From Nocardia goodfellowii (GTDB lineage: Bacteria; Actinomycetota; Actinomycetes; Mycobacteriales; Mycobacteriaceae), in NCBI RefSeq assembly GCF_017875645.1, contig NZ_JAGGMR010000001.1, positions 5,208,001-5,272,000 of the forward strand: a stretch of DNA of 64,000 nt, written 5' to 3'. The stretch's first letter is position 1; each line of letters starts with the position of its first letter. The position numbers and the translations under genes were made by a program. Positions 17,789 through 25,661 of this stretch are shown here, piece after piece. The notes under the pieces were generated by a model. That model made no database searches. It had not been told where the DNA came from and was given only the letters and a program-made list of their open reading frames with translations.

Positions 17789-17846
17789 TGGACAGCGAAC
17801 CCGCGTTGACGCGCGACCGCAGGTATGAAACCCTCATCATCAAAAT

Positions 17847-17863
17847 GGAGAATGGCATTCTCC
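17847..17863. promoter_or_regulatory. GAGAAT-N3-ATTCTC operator upstream of the ferredoxin gene
   Basis: GGAGAATGGCATTCTCC is a perfect 7+7 palindrome with a 3-base centre. It lies 21 bases upstream of the ferredoxin start, just before its ribosome site (AAAGGAGGG 17869-17877), where a bound TetR-type dimer would block transcription. It is one of the six strong copies in the window. Confidence 0.85.
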
Positions 17864-17883
17864 GATATAAAGGAGGGCAATCG

Positions 17884-18072
17884 ATGAAGGTCAGCATCGA
17901 TACGGATCGTTGCCGGGGCTTCGGTGTCTGCGTATCGCTGTGCCCCGAGGTGTTCACCCTCACCGAGTACGGCTATTCCGAGGTGGCGGTGGACGAGGTG
18001 CCCGCCGGCCTGGAAGGTGCGGTGGCCGAGGCGATCGAAGCCTGCCCGGAGCACGCGATCGAACCCTGTTGA
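17884..18072 (+). CDS. [3Fe-4S]-type ferredoxin, likely P450 redox partner
   Basis: A 62-aa ferredoxin. The cluster motif is C10-x5-C16-x3-C20-P with a distant C54-P, and Phe13 replaces the Cys of a [4Fe-4S] site, the pattern of P450-associated [3Fe-4S] ferredoxins of actinobacteria. ATG 17884 follows AAAGGAGGG with 6 bases between. The P450 gene starts 163 bases downstream, and both have a copy of the GAGAAT operator, so they are probably induced together even though a terminator lies between them. No dedicated ferredoxin reductase gene is adjacent. Confidence 0.93.
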   Translation: MKVSIDTDRCRGFGVCVSLCPEVFTLTEYGYSEVAVDEVPAGLEGAVAEAIEACPEHAIEPC

Positions 18073-18104
18073 GGCCCTGAGGGCTTCGGCTCACCTCCGG
18101 CATG

Positions 18105-18136
18105 CGGCCGGGGCGGTATTCCGCCCCGGCCGTTTT
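18105..18136 (+). terminator. Intrinsic terminator after the ferredoxin gene
   Basis: A perfect 12-bp GC-rich stem (18105-18116 with 18121-18132) with loop TATT, followed by TTTT and a further T-rich stretch (TTTTCGTGTTT). This is the clearest intrinsic terminator in the window, 32 bases after the ferredoxin stop. Confidence 0.9.
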
Positions 18137-18155
18137 CGTGTTTCCGGGCCGGGTA

Positions 18156-18172
18156 TGAGAATGCGGTTCTCA
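18156..18172. promoter_or_regulatory. GAGAAT-type operator upstream of the P450 gene
   Basis: TGAGAATGCGGTTCTCA is a palindrome with one mismatch in the core (GTTCTC instead of ATTCTC) and extends to 7+7 with the outer T/A. It is 62 bases upstream of the P450 start and directly after the ferredoxin terminator, so the P450 probably has its own regulated promoter. Confidence 0.75.
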
Positions 18173-18234
18173 AATCAGAAGATGAACGTTACCATCAACT
18201 GAATCTCCCTCACCGACGGCAGGAGCTGGCCAGG

Positions 18235-19509
18235 ATGACTGATTTCGACACAGTCGACTACTTCACGGATCAGGCGCTGGTCCCCGACCCCCATCCGTAT
18301 TACGACCACCTGCGTGCGCAGTGCCCGGTGACCCCCCTGCCGCACCACGGCGTCTACGCGGTGACGGGATACGAGGAAACCGCGGAGGTGACCAAGGACG
18401 CGGACAAGTTCTCCTCGATCATCGCCGTCGGCGGGCCCTTCCCGCCCTTGCCCTTCGAGGTGGCGGGCGATGACCTCGGCGAGTTGATCGACCGGCATCG
18501 GGACCAGATGCCGATGTTCGAGCACATGGTGACCATGGACCCGCCGCAGCACACCTACGCGCGCTCGGTACTGAACCGGCTGCTGACCCCGGCGCGGCTC
18601 AAGGAGAACGAGGAGTTCATGTGGCGGCTGGCCGACCGCCAGCTCGACGAATTCCTCGCCGACGGACGCTGCGAATTCGGCGCCGCCTACGCCAAGCCCT
18701 TTTCGCTGCTGGTGGTAGCCGACGTGCTCGGCGTACCGGAGGAGGACCACCAGCAGTTCCGGGTGGTGCTGGGCGCCGAACGGCCGGGCTCGCGGGTCGG
18801 CGCGCTGGACGACGACGCGCTGTCCAGCAATCCGCTGGCGTGGCTGGACGACAAGTTCGCCTCCTACATCGAGGATCGCCGGGCCGAGCCGCGCGAGGAT
18901 GTGCTCACCCAGCTGGCCCTGGCGAAGTATCCGGATGGCTCCACCCCGGAAGTCCTCGACGTGGTCCGCTCGGCGACATTCCTCTTCGCGGCCGGTCAGG
19001 AGACCACGGCCAAACTGCTGACCTCCGGACTTCGTTTCCTGGCCGACAATCCCGAGATCCAGGAGCAATTGCGCGCGGACCGCAGCAGGATTCCGCTCTT
19101 CGTCGAAGAGACGTTGCGGATGGAGGCGCCGGTGAAGAGCATGTTCCGCTTGGCGAAGCAGAACGCACAGGTGGGCGGAGTCGACGTGCCGATCGGTACC
19201 ACGGTCATGCTCTGCCCCGGCGCGGCCAACCGCGATCCGCGTCGCTTCGACGATCCGCACGAATTCCGCCTCGATCGCCCGAATGCCCGGGAGCACATCG
19301 CCTTCGGGCGCGGCGCGCACACCTGCCCCGGCGGTCCGCTGGCCAGAGCGGAGGGCCGGGTCTCCTTCGCGCGCATCCTCGACCGGATGCTCGACATCCG
19401 CGTCGACGAGCGGCAGCACGGGCCCGCGGACGCGCGCCGCTACGACTACGAGCCCACCTACATCCTGCGCGGGCTCCAAGCGCTCCACATCGAATACACG
19501 CCCAAGTAA
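18235..19509 (+). CDS. Cytochrome P450 monooxygenase
   Basis: A 424-aa soluble bacterial P450. The I-helix oxygen-binding motif is A253-G-Q-E-T-T258, the K-helix ExxR is E292-T-L-R295, and the haem loop is FGRGAHTCPG with the axial Cys364. The residue before the acidic one in the I helix is Gln, a less common variant (AGQET rather than AGxDT). An AGGAG-rich site precedes ATG 18235. Electrons probably come from the ferredoxin at 17884. A mycofactocin-type SDR follows after 16 bases, suggesting alcohol formation followed by oxidation. The substrate cannot be told from sequence. Confidence 0.95.
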   Translation: MTDFDTVDYFTDQALVPDPHPYYDHLRAQCPVTPLPHHGVYAVTGYEETAEVTKDADKFSSIIAVGGPFPPLPFEVAGDDLGELIDRHRDQMPMFEHMVTMDPPQHTYARSVLNRLLTPARLKENEEFMWRLADRQLDEFLADGRCEFGAAYAKPFSLLVVADVLGVPEEDHQQFRVVLGAERPGSRVGALDDDALSSNPLAWLDDKFASYIEDRRAEPREDVLTQLALAKYPDGSTPEVLDVVRSATFLFAAGQETTAKLLTSGLRFLADNPEIQEQLRADRSRIPLFVEETLRMEAPVKSMFRLAKQNAQVGGVDVPIGTTVMLCPGAANRDPRRFDDPHEFRLDRPNAREHIAFGRGAHTCPGGPLARAEGRVSFARILDRMLDIRVDERQHGPADARRYDYEPTYILRGLQALHIEYTPK

Positions 19510-19525
19510 GGAATAGAGGGAACCA

Positions 19526-20362
19526 ATGACCGGACGGGTCGAAGGAAAGGTCGCATTCATCACGGGTGCGGCACGCGGTCAAGGCCGCAGTCATGCGGTG
19601 CGCCTGGCGCAGGAGGGCGCCGACATCATCGCCGTCGATGTCTGCAAACAGCTCGACAACGTGCCGTTCGCGATGTCCACCCCGGAGGATCTCGCGACCA
19701 CCGCGGAGCTGGTGAAGGCGGAGGGGCGGCGGGTGGTCACCGCCGAGGTCGACGTGCGGGATTACACGGCGCTGAAGGCGGCGGTGGACAGCGGCGTCGA
19801 ACAGCTCGGCCGGCTCGATGTCGTGGTGGCCAACGCCGGGATCGGCAACGAGGGCGGTCAGCTGAGCGAACTCGACGAAACCCTCTGGCAGGACATGATC
19901 GACGTCAATCTCGGCGGCGTCTGGAAGAGTGTGAAAGCCGCTATCCCGCACCTGGTCTCGGGCGGGCGCGGCGGCTCCGTCGTCCTCACCAGTTCGGTCG
20001 GCGGCCTCAAGGCCTACCCCAACGTCGGCCACTACATCGCCGCCAAGCACGGCGTGGTGGGCCTGATGCGCACCTTCGCGGTGGAGCTCGGACAGCACTC
20101 GATCCGGGTCAATTCGGTGCATCCCACGCACGTGAACACCCCGATGGTCATGAACGAGGGCACCTACAAGCTCTTCCGCCCGGATCTGGAGAACCCCGGC
20201 CCCGCCGATCTCGAACCCATCTGCCGGATGTTCCACATCCTGCCCGTGCCGTGGGTGGAGTCGGTGGATGTGAGCAACGCGGTGCTGTTCCTCGCCTCCG
20301 ACGAATCCCGGTACGTCACCGGCGTCCCGCTGCCGATCGACGCGGGCAGCATGCTGAAATAG
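19526..20362 (+). CDS. Mycofactocin-coupled SDR-family dehydrogenase
   Basis: A 278-aa SDR. The start GKVAFITGAARGQGRSHA and the following AQEGADIIAVDVCKQ are the hallmarks of the mycofactocin-associated carveol-dehydrogenase-like subfamily, which holds NAD tightly and passes electrons to the peptide-derived cofactor mycofactocin. NAG is in VVANAGIG, the catalytic Ser in TSSVGG, and the Tyr-x3-Lys is YIAAK. It is co-transcribed with the P450, so it probably oxidises the alcohol the P450 makes. The mycofactocin biosynthesis genes are not in this window and must lie elsewhere. Confidence 0.9.
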   Translation: MTGRVEGKVAFITGAARGQGRSHAVRLAQEGADIIAVDVCKQLDNVPFAMSTPEDLATTAELVKAEGRRVVTAEVDVRDYTALKAAVDSGVEQLGRLDVVVANAGIGNEGGQLSELDETLWQDMIDVNLGGVWKSVKAAIPHLVSGGRGGSVVLTSSVGGLKAYPNVGHYIAAKHGVVGLMRTFAVELGQHSIRVNSVHPTHVNTPMVMNEGTYKLFRPDLENPGPADLEPICRMFHILPVPWVESVDVSNAVLFLASDESRYVTGVPLPIDAGSMLK

Positions 20363-20383
20363 CTTGCTATAGCTGAGCATTCG

Positions 20384-20426
20384 ACGATACTGCCGCCGCC
20401 CCGGATCGGGACGGCGGCAGTATCGT
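20384..20426. terminator. Bidirectional hairpin terminator between convergent SDR and operon B
   Basis: A 15-bp perfect stem (20384-20398 with 20412-20426) with a second short inner stem (CCCG/CGGG around GAT) inside the loop. It lies between the SDR stop (20362) and the stop of the convergent thiolase-like gene (20439), so it can serve both strands. Confidence 0.8.
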
Positions 20427-20438
20427 GTGCGGCGAGCT

Positions 20439-21581
20439 TCAGAGCGAGAGGATCGAGGCCGCGGCCGTGCCCGGCGCGCCGTAGACCTGGGCGTAGCCGA
20501 CCTTGGGCTTACCGGGTACCTGATGGTCGCCCGCCTGACCGCGCAATTGCAGGACCAGTTCATAGACCTGGCGGATGCCGGACGCGCCGATCGGTTCGCC
20601 ATTGGCGATCAGGCCGCCGTCGGTATTGACCGGCAGCCGGCCGCCGATCTCGGTGGCGCCCTCGGCGATCAGCTTCTCCTGGTCGCCGTCCGCGCAGAAG
20701 CCGTTCTCCGCCATGTGGATGACCTCGGCGCCCGCGTCGGTGTCCTGGAGCTGGATGACATCGACATCCTCCGGCCCGATGCCCGCGGCGGCATAGGCGT
20801 CGGCGGAGGCGTACACCGTCGGCGAGACGTCCTCCTCGACGGCGGCCCAGGTGCTGTGTACCTCGTAGGCGCCGTACCGGCGGGTCCGGATCGCGGAGGA
20901 CCGCAGGTATACCGGGGTGGTGGTGTAGCGCTTGGCGAGGTCACCGCGGCACATGATGACGGCGGCGGCGCCCTCGTCGGGCGTGCAGAACATGTAGTGC
21001 GTCAGCGGATAGTTCAACATCGGCGACTTCAGGATCTCGTCCTCACCGATCGGCTTGCGCCGGAACGCGTTCGGGTTCAGCACGCCGTTGCGGTAGTTCT
21101 TGGCGGCGACCTTGGCCAGGGTGCGCTGGGAGATGCCGTGGTCGGTGAGGTACCGATTGGCTTTGATGCCGAAGAACTTGGTGGTGACGAACTGCCCGTT
21201 CTCGGCGTACCAGCCGGGTAGGCCGAGCTTGGCCGGATCGTCGGTGAACGCGCCGCGCGGATGCTTGTCCATGCCGACCGCGATGCCGATGTCGTAGCGG
21301 CCCGAGCGGATCGCCTCGGCGGTCTGTTCGATCGAACTGGCCGCGGTGGCACAGGCGTTGAACACGTTGGTGAACGGAATCCCGGTCAGGCCGACCAGGC
21401 GGGTGACGGCATCGGGGTTGCTCACCTCGTAACTGCCGCCGAACCCGAATTGGATGTCTTTCCACTGGATGCCGGCGTCGGCGAGCGCGGCCTGGATGGC
21501 CTGCGCGCCCATTTCCATCGCCGTGCTGGCGAAGCGGCCGAACGGGTGGATGCCGATGCCGATGATGGCAACGTCGTTCAT
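20439..21581 (-). CDS. Thiolase-fold lipid-transfer (SCP-x/Ltp-like) protein with altered active site
   Basis: A 380-aa protein. The acyl-binding Cys is C77 (NVFNACATAAS). The normal GHPxGxSG is replaced by GEPIGASG, and the C-terminal CxG of thiolases is missing (VYGAPGTAA), so two of the catalytic residues are changed. Proteins of this group, paired with DUF35 proteins, include the Ltp2-type retro-aldolases that finish steroid side-chain removal. The adjacent DUF35 gene (21615) supports such a pair. It is the last gene of operon B, with AGGAG 8 bases before ATG 21581. It could be an aldolase or a non-standard thiolase. Confidence 0.82.
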   Translation of the reverse strand: MNDVAIIGIGIHPFGRFASTAMEMGAQAIQAALADAGIQWKDIQFGFGGSYEVSNPDAVTRLVGLTGIPFTNVFNACATAASSIEQTAEAIRSGRYDIGIAVGMDKHPRGAFTDDPAKLGLPGWYAENGQFVTTKFFGIKANRYLTDHGISQRTLAKVAAKNYRNGVLNPNAFRRKPIGEDEILKSPMLNYPLTHYMFCTPDEGAAAVIMCRGDLAKRYTTTPVYLRSSAIRTRRYGAYEVHSTWAAVEEDVSPTVYASADAYAAAGIGPEDVDVIQLQDTDAGAEVIHMAENGFCADGDQEKLIAEGATEIGGRLPVNTDGGLIANGEPIGASGIRQVYELVLQLRGQAGDHQVPGKPKVGYAQVYGAPGTAAASILSL

Positions 21582-21614
21582 GGGAATACTCCTCTACTCA
21601 ACCGGATGCCGCGG

Positions 21615-22031
21615 TCACACCGGCGCGAAGGCCACGGTCATGACCTCGGTTCCATCAGCTTCGGCATACAGCGGCACGAAGGTCAGTTCGACCGCCATCC
21701 CGGTGCGCAACTTGTCGGGATCGGCTTCGGTGAGCCGGGTTTCGACGCGGACCTCGTTTTCGAGCTGCACCAGCCCGACGCCGAACGGTTCGAACGATTC
21801 GGCCGTCTCCTGCCCCGCGTAGGGCAGCTTGGGTACGAATCCCTGGGTGGTCCAGGCGATCAGCGTGCCGCGCCGGGGCAGCAGGCGATCGGTCATGTCC
21901 GGGCCGCCGCAGCGCGGGCAGCGCTGCTGGCGGGGCCAGGTCACCGCCTGACAACCGCCGCAGCCGCTGCCGATGAGTTGCGGATCGTCTTCGGGCCACG
22001 TCGAGACCTCGGGCGCGAGTGCCTTGGCCAT
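21615..22031 (-). CDS. DUF35 / OB-fold zinc-ribbon acyl-CoA-associated protein
   Basis: A 138-aa protein starting at ATG 22031, with GGAGG 7 bases upstream. The zinc ribbon uses C24, C27, C38 and C41 (CGGC and CPRC), followed by an OB-fold (GTLIAWTTQGFV, FGVGLVQLENEVRVETRL). DUF35 proteins bind acyl-CoA and act as partners of thiolase-fold proteins, which matches the next gene 33 bases away. In the steroid pathway the fused equivalent works with the Ltp2 aldolase; here it is free-standing. Confidence 0.9.
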   Translation of the reverse strand: MAKALAPEVSTWPEDDPQLIGSGCGGCQAVTWPRQQRCPRCGGPDMTDRLLPRRGTLIAWTTQGFVPKLPYAGQETAESFEPFGVGLVQLENEVRVETRLTEADPDKLRTGMAVELTFVPLYAEADGTEVMTVAFAPV

Positions 22032-22096
22032 GTGCCGTCCTCCATATCTTGTAGAACTACGAATCCTGTTCGATGCCAGGGTGATCGGCGGTGCGG

Positions 22097-23203
22097 CTAC
22101 TCGTACCGGACCGTGACGGCCGGTCCGTCCGGGACGGCCTGGCAGGTGAGTACATAGCCGTCGGCGACCTCGTCCTCGGTCAGCGCGTCGTTCACCGCCA
22201 TGGTCGCGGTGCCTTCGGTGAGCCGGCCCATACAGGTCGCGCAATTGCCCTGTTCGCAGGAGAACGGTGGGGTGAGCCCGGCCCGGCGCGCGGCTTGGAG
22301 CAGGGTCTCGCCCGCCCGCCGGGGCACCGACACCTTCTTGCGATCGAGGATGATCGTGACCGTGCCCAGCTCGGCGGTCGTCGCGGAATCTGCGGCTGCC
22401 GGAATCGGGGTGGATGACGCGGTCGACGTGTTCTCGGGTGCGGCGGCCGGGTTCGGCCGCGCGGTCGAGTCGGCGAGTGCCGCCACCGCCGGTGCCGAGC
22501 TCGGCAGCGCCGGGGCGGGAGCGCCGAAGCGCTCGCTGAAGACGAGACCCGGCCCGGGTAAGGCGTTTTCGATCATCTCCATGAAGGCTTCGGGGCCGCA
22601 GATGTAGGCGTCGGCGTGCGTGTCCGCGCCGACGAAGGCGCGCACCAGCTCCGGGGTGAGGAAGCCGCGGTCGGAGTCCAGATGCCGGACGACCTCCAGC
22701 CGGCCCGGATAGCGCTCGGCCAAGTCGTTCAGCGTCGCTCCGAAGATCACCGAGGCCTGGTCGCGGTCCGCGCACAGCAGCCGGACGCGGCGATCGGTGC
22801 TCGCCAGCGCGCTCTTGGTCAGCGACAGCACCGGCGTGATGCCGCTGCCGCCGCTGAAGCCGAGCAGCGGAACGGTGGCGGGGCGCAGGCAGAATCGCCC
22901 GGCGGCGCGGCTCATGTCGAGCTCGTCGCCCTCGGAGACATTGTCGTGCAACCAGTTCGACACCTGACCGCCCGGCACCCGCTTGACGGTGGTCATGAGT
23001 TCGCCGTCGGTTTCCGGTGCGCTCGACATCGAGTAGGACCGGTAGAGGTTCTTGCCGTCCACCGGCACCCGGAACGTACAGAACTGCCCAGCCTGGTAGG
23101 CGAGCGGTTCCTCGTGCGGCGCCAGGACGAAGGTGCGCGAATCCGCGCTCTCCTTGATGATCCGGGTCACGGTCGCCCGCTGGAACGAGGGGGGTCGGGC
23201 CAT
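22097..23203 (-). CDS. Oxygenase reductase with FAD, NAD and [2Fe-2S] domains (KshB/PaaE-like)
   Basis: A 368-aa protein starting at ATG 23203. Order of domains: FAD-binding barrel (about 1-105; RSYSMSS), NAD-binding domain (about 110-225; GFSGGSGITPVLS and CGPEAFM), an Ala/Pro/Ser-rich linker of some 55 residues, and a plant-type ferredoxin domain (CEQGNCATC...LTC). This is the layout of 3-ketosteroid-hydroxylase reductase KshB and related class IA reductases, although the linker is unusually long. It is the only Rieske-oxygenase reductase in the window and probably serves all three oxygenases. Confidence 0.92.
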   Translation of the reverse strand: MARPPSFQRATVTRIIKESADSRTFVLAPHEEPLAYQAGQFCTFRVPVDGKNLYRSYSMSSAPETDGELMTTVKRVPGGQVSNWLHDNVSEGDELDMSRAAGRFCLRPATVPLLGFSGGSGITPVLSLTKSALASTDRRVRLLCADRDQASVIFGATLNDLAERYPGRLEVVRHLDSDRGFLTPELVRAFVGADTHADAYICGPEAFMEMIENALPGPGLVFSERFGAPAPALPSSAPAVAALADSTARPNPAAAPENTSTASSTPIPAAADSATTAELGTVTIILDRKKVSVPRRAGETLLQAARRAGLTPPFSCEQGNCATCMGRLTEGTATMAVNDALTEDEVADGYVLTCQAVPDGPAVTVRYE

Positions 23204-23235
23204 GGGAACCAATTCCTTCGCTGTCGATGGTCGGA

Positions 23236-24138
23236 TTACAGCTGCGCCAGCCGGGGCGCCGCGCCCTCGGTGCGAATCAGCAGTCCGGCTTCCCGGACGA
23301 GTTCTCTTGTGCTGCCCAGCAATCCGTCCAGCACGAGGGCGCGGCGCACATGCTTGTGCAGATCGTGTTCGGCGGTGAAACCGATACCGCCGAGCACCTG
23401 CTGGCAATGCCGGGCGGTGATCTGCGCAGCCCGCCCGGCCGCGGCCTTGGCCAGCAATGCGCCGAGCGCGTCCTCGGCGACCGCGAGCGTCGCCTCCGCA
23501 CCGTCGATCGCCACCAGCGCTTCGGCCAACCGGTGCCGGACAGCTTGAAACGAGGCAACCGGCCGGCCGAACTGCGTGCGTTCCAGCGCATGGCGCCGGG
23601 CCAGCTCCAGCATCGCGCGGCTGCTACCCACCAGCCACCAGGCCAGCGCCCTCCGCCCCGCCGCCAACACCTCGGGACGCGCGAGGACATCGCCTGCCGG
23701 GCGCATCTCAGGATGCGCGATGGAGGAGCCGTCGGGACTCGCTGCTGTGCGGGCGGGCTGCGGTGCACCGGTGTCGCCGGGCTGCGCGGGGAACGCGGGA
23801 TGGAGCGGTAGCTCTTCATCCACCGTCGCGCCGCTCCGGTCGGTGCGTTCCCAGACGAGCCAGGTGCCGCCGGTGAAAGGCAGTGGCGCGGTGCCGGTCA
23901 GGGACGCGTTCGCCGCGTGGTGCAGAACGTCGTTGAGTAGCGGTGCGTGTGCGCCCGTTTCGCCCAGCAGGCGGAAGACCATGGGGACCGCCACGTCGGG
24001 GATGTCGGTGAGCATGTCGAGCCAGCCGAGTTCGGCCAGCGCGCGGTCGAGTGCGGCGCCCGAGGCGGCGAGCATGGTTTTGCGCACGGTCTGCTCGAGT
24101 AGCTCGAGTTCGGCCGGGTCGGTGGCGAAATCGGCCAT
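23236..24138 (-). CDS. Acyl-CoA dehydrogenase-like subunit (pair 1, small partner)
   Basis: A 300-aa, shortened and diverged acyl-CoA dehydrogenase: only the C-terminal helical domain is well conserved (ALERTQFGRPVASFQAVRH, ITARHCQQVLGGIGFTAEHDLH). The middle is Pro/Ala-rich. It is three bases downstream of a full-length partner (24142). In actinobacteria such adjacent unequal acyl-CoA dehydrogenases form alpha2-beta2 enzymes, as known for the steroid side-chain enzymes ChsE1/E2, where only part of the active site is in each subunit. It probably dehydrogenates a bulky acyl-CoA. FAD is bound by the pair. Confidence 0.87.
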   Translation of the reverse strand: MADFATDPAELELLEQTVRKTMLAASGAALDRALAELGWLDMLTDIPDVAVPMVFRLLGETGAHAPLLNDVLHHAANASLTGTAPLPFTGGTWLVWERTDRSGATVDEELPLHPAFPAQPGDTGAPQPARTAASPDGSSIAHPEMRPAGDVLARPEVLAAGRRALAWWLVGSSRAMLELARRHALERTQFGRPVASFQAVRHRLAEALVAIDGAEATLAVAEDALGALLAKAAAGRAAQITARHCQQVLGGIGFTAEHDLHKHVRRALVLDGLLGSTRELVREAGLLIRTEGAAPRLAQL

Positions 24139-24141
24139 GCC

Positions 24142-25248
24142 TCAGTCCTTTCCGAGGTCGAGCAGGCGGCGCGCGATGATGTTGCGCTGGATTTCCGCGG
24201 TGCCGCCGTAGATGGTCGCGGCCCGGGAGTACAGGTATTCGGTGCGCCATTCGCTGTCGGTGAGCTCCACGACGCCGGGCAGCAGGTCCCGCGCGGTGTC
24301 GAAGAGTTGCTGTTCGGCGGTGGCCAGCAGGACCTTGTCGACGGATGTCTCGGGCCCGAGGCGCATGCCGTCCGCGAGTCGCTGTTGCGTGGTACGCGAT
24401 CGGCAGCGTGCGGTGTGCAGGGCGAGATACGCCTCGCCGAGTTGCGCGTCGTCGGGGATCACGGTGTGCGCCAGGATGCGATCGAGCCGGGTGAACAGGT
24501 AGGTGATCCGGTGCCAGAAGCACGCCGAGCGTTCGTGCGGAAGCAGGTCCATGGCCACCCGCCAGCCGTCGCCGGGCTTGCCGAGCATCCGGTCGGCGGG
24601 CACCACGACGTCGTCGAAATAGACCTCGGCGAATTCGTCGACGCCGTGCATGGTGCGCAGCGGCCGCACGGTGATGCCGGGTGTGTCCATATCGACGAAG
24701 AAGGCGGTGATGCCGTCATGACCCGGCGCGGTGCGGGTGAGCAGGACGCACCGCGCCGCGTACTGCGCCAGGCTGGTCCAGACCTTCTGGCCGTTGATCA
24801 CCCAATCCGGCCCGCGCGGTTCGGCTTTGGTGGTGATCGAGGCCAGATCGCTGCCGGATCCGGGCTCGGAGAAACCCTGGCACCACTGTTCGCGACCGGA
24901 CAGCAGTCGGGGCACCATGTCCGCGGCCAGCTCGGGCCGGGCATAGGCGATCATGGTGGGGGCGAGCACCTCGATCATGGAGTAGATGCCGGGTTCGGCG
25001 AGGTCGCGGGAGGCGACTTCCTCGCCGAGCACCGCACGCAGCACGGCCGGCCCGCCCAGTCCGCCGACCTCGCCGGGCCAGCCATAGCGCATCCAGTCCG
25101 CGTCGTAGAGCGCGCGCCGCACCCGGGCCAGCTGTGCGACCTGCCCGTCGAGCGAATGATCGGGCCCGGGGGACAGGTCGTTCTCGTCGAGCCAGATCTG
25201 CAATCCGACCCGAAACTCCGTGCTGTTCATCTGCTTCCGGCCGTTCAT
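24142..25248 (-). CDS. Acyl-CoA dehydrogenase (pair 1, large partner)
   Basis: A 368-aa enzyme. Conserved features are QWCQGFSEPGSGSDLAS (flavin/substrate region), VINGQKVWTS, VVVPADRMLGKPGDGW and the C-terminal IYGGTAEIQRNIIARR. Gly is at the place of the medium-chain-enzyme catalytic Glu (YEGT), so the base must be elsewhere or in the partner. I chose ATG 25248, whose ATGA overlap couples it to the SnoaL-like gene; ATG 25230 is an alternative. Part of operon B. Confidence 0.93.
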   Translation of the reverse strand: MNGRKQMNSTEFRVGLQIWLDENDLSPGPDHSLDGQVAQLARVRRALYDADWMRYGWPGEVGGLGGPAVLRAVLGEEVASRDLAEPGIYSMIEVLAPTMIAYARPELAADMVPRLLSGREQWCQGFSEPGSGSDLASITTKAEPRGPDWVINGQKVWTSLAQYAARCVLLTRTAPGHDGITAFFVDMDTPGITVRPLRTMHGVDEFAEVYFDDVVVPADRMLGKPGDGWRVAMDLLPHERSACFWHRITYLFTRLDRILAHTVIPDDAQLGEAYLALHTARCRSRTTQQRLADGMRLGPETSVDKVLLATAEQQLFDTARDLLPGVVELTDSEWRTEYLYSRAATIYGGTAEIQRNIIARRLLDLGKD

Positions 25249-25661
25249 GTCCTCGAACGCTCGAAGGCGTGCGGAATGCCGGAGTCGTGGTCGCCGCTGC
25301 GGCGGATGAAGGTCATCCGGCGGGTCCGGATGCGCCAGCCGTCCGCGGTGCGGACGAGTGCGTCGGTGTAGTAGCCGATCCGCATGTCGTGGGTGCTCTG
25401 GTCGATGAAGCACAGCGGCTGGGTGCCCGCGGCGGTGTCGCCGTCGAGGTCGAGAACGGCTGGACCGGTGAGGAACAGGCCTTTCGGCGCGGCCGCCACG
25501 AGTTCCGGGAACAGGTCGAGGGTGTAGGTGTCGCCGAAAGCGCTGTAGCTGCCGTCGGGTGTGAACACCGCCAGCAGTCCCTCGATATCGCCCTTGGTGA
25601 TGGTCACCGCGTAGCGGGCCAGCACCTGCTGGATCTCGAGCAGGTCTTCAACTCTGGACAT
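25245..25661 (-). CDS. SnoaL/NTF2-like protein
   Basis: A 138-aa protein with the cone-shaped NTF2-like fold pattern: LLEIQQVLARYAVTITKGDIEGLLAVFTPDGSYS at the start and an alternating beta end with GYYTDALVRTADGWRIRTRRMTF. This family includes ketosteroid-isomerase-like enzymes, limonene-epoxide-hydrolase-like proteins and dioxygenase beta subunits. It might be a beta subunit for the Rieske oxygenase upstream, or an isomerase or hydratase. It overlaps the amidohydrolase-like gene by 14 bases and the next gene by 4. Confidence 0.85.
   Translation of the reverse strand: MSRVEDLLEIQQVLARYAVTITKGDIEGLLAVFTPDGSYSAFGDTYTLDLFPELVAAAPKGLFLTGPAVLDLDGDTAAGTQPLCFIDQSTHDMRIGYYTDALVRTADGWRIRTRRMTFIRRSGDHDSGIPHAFERSRT

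Noticed and set aside
22052..22071. KstR-like TAGAAC...GTTC inverted repeat before the DUF35 gene
   Set aside because: Half-sites are too far apart for the KstR operator and the region lies inside operon B between coupled genes.
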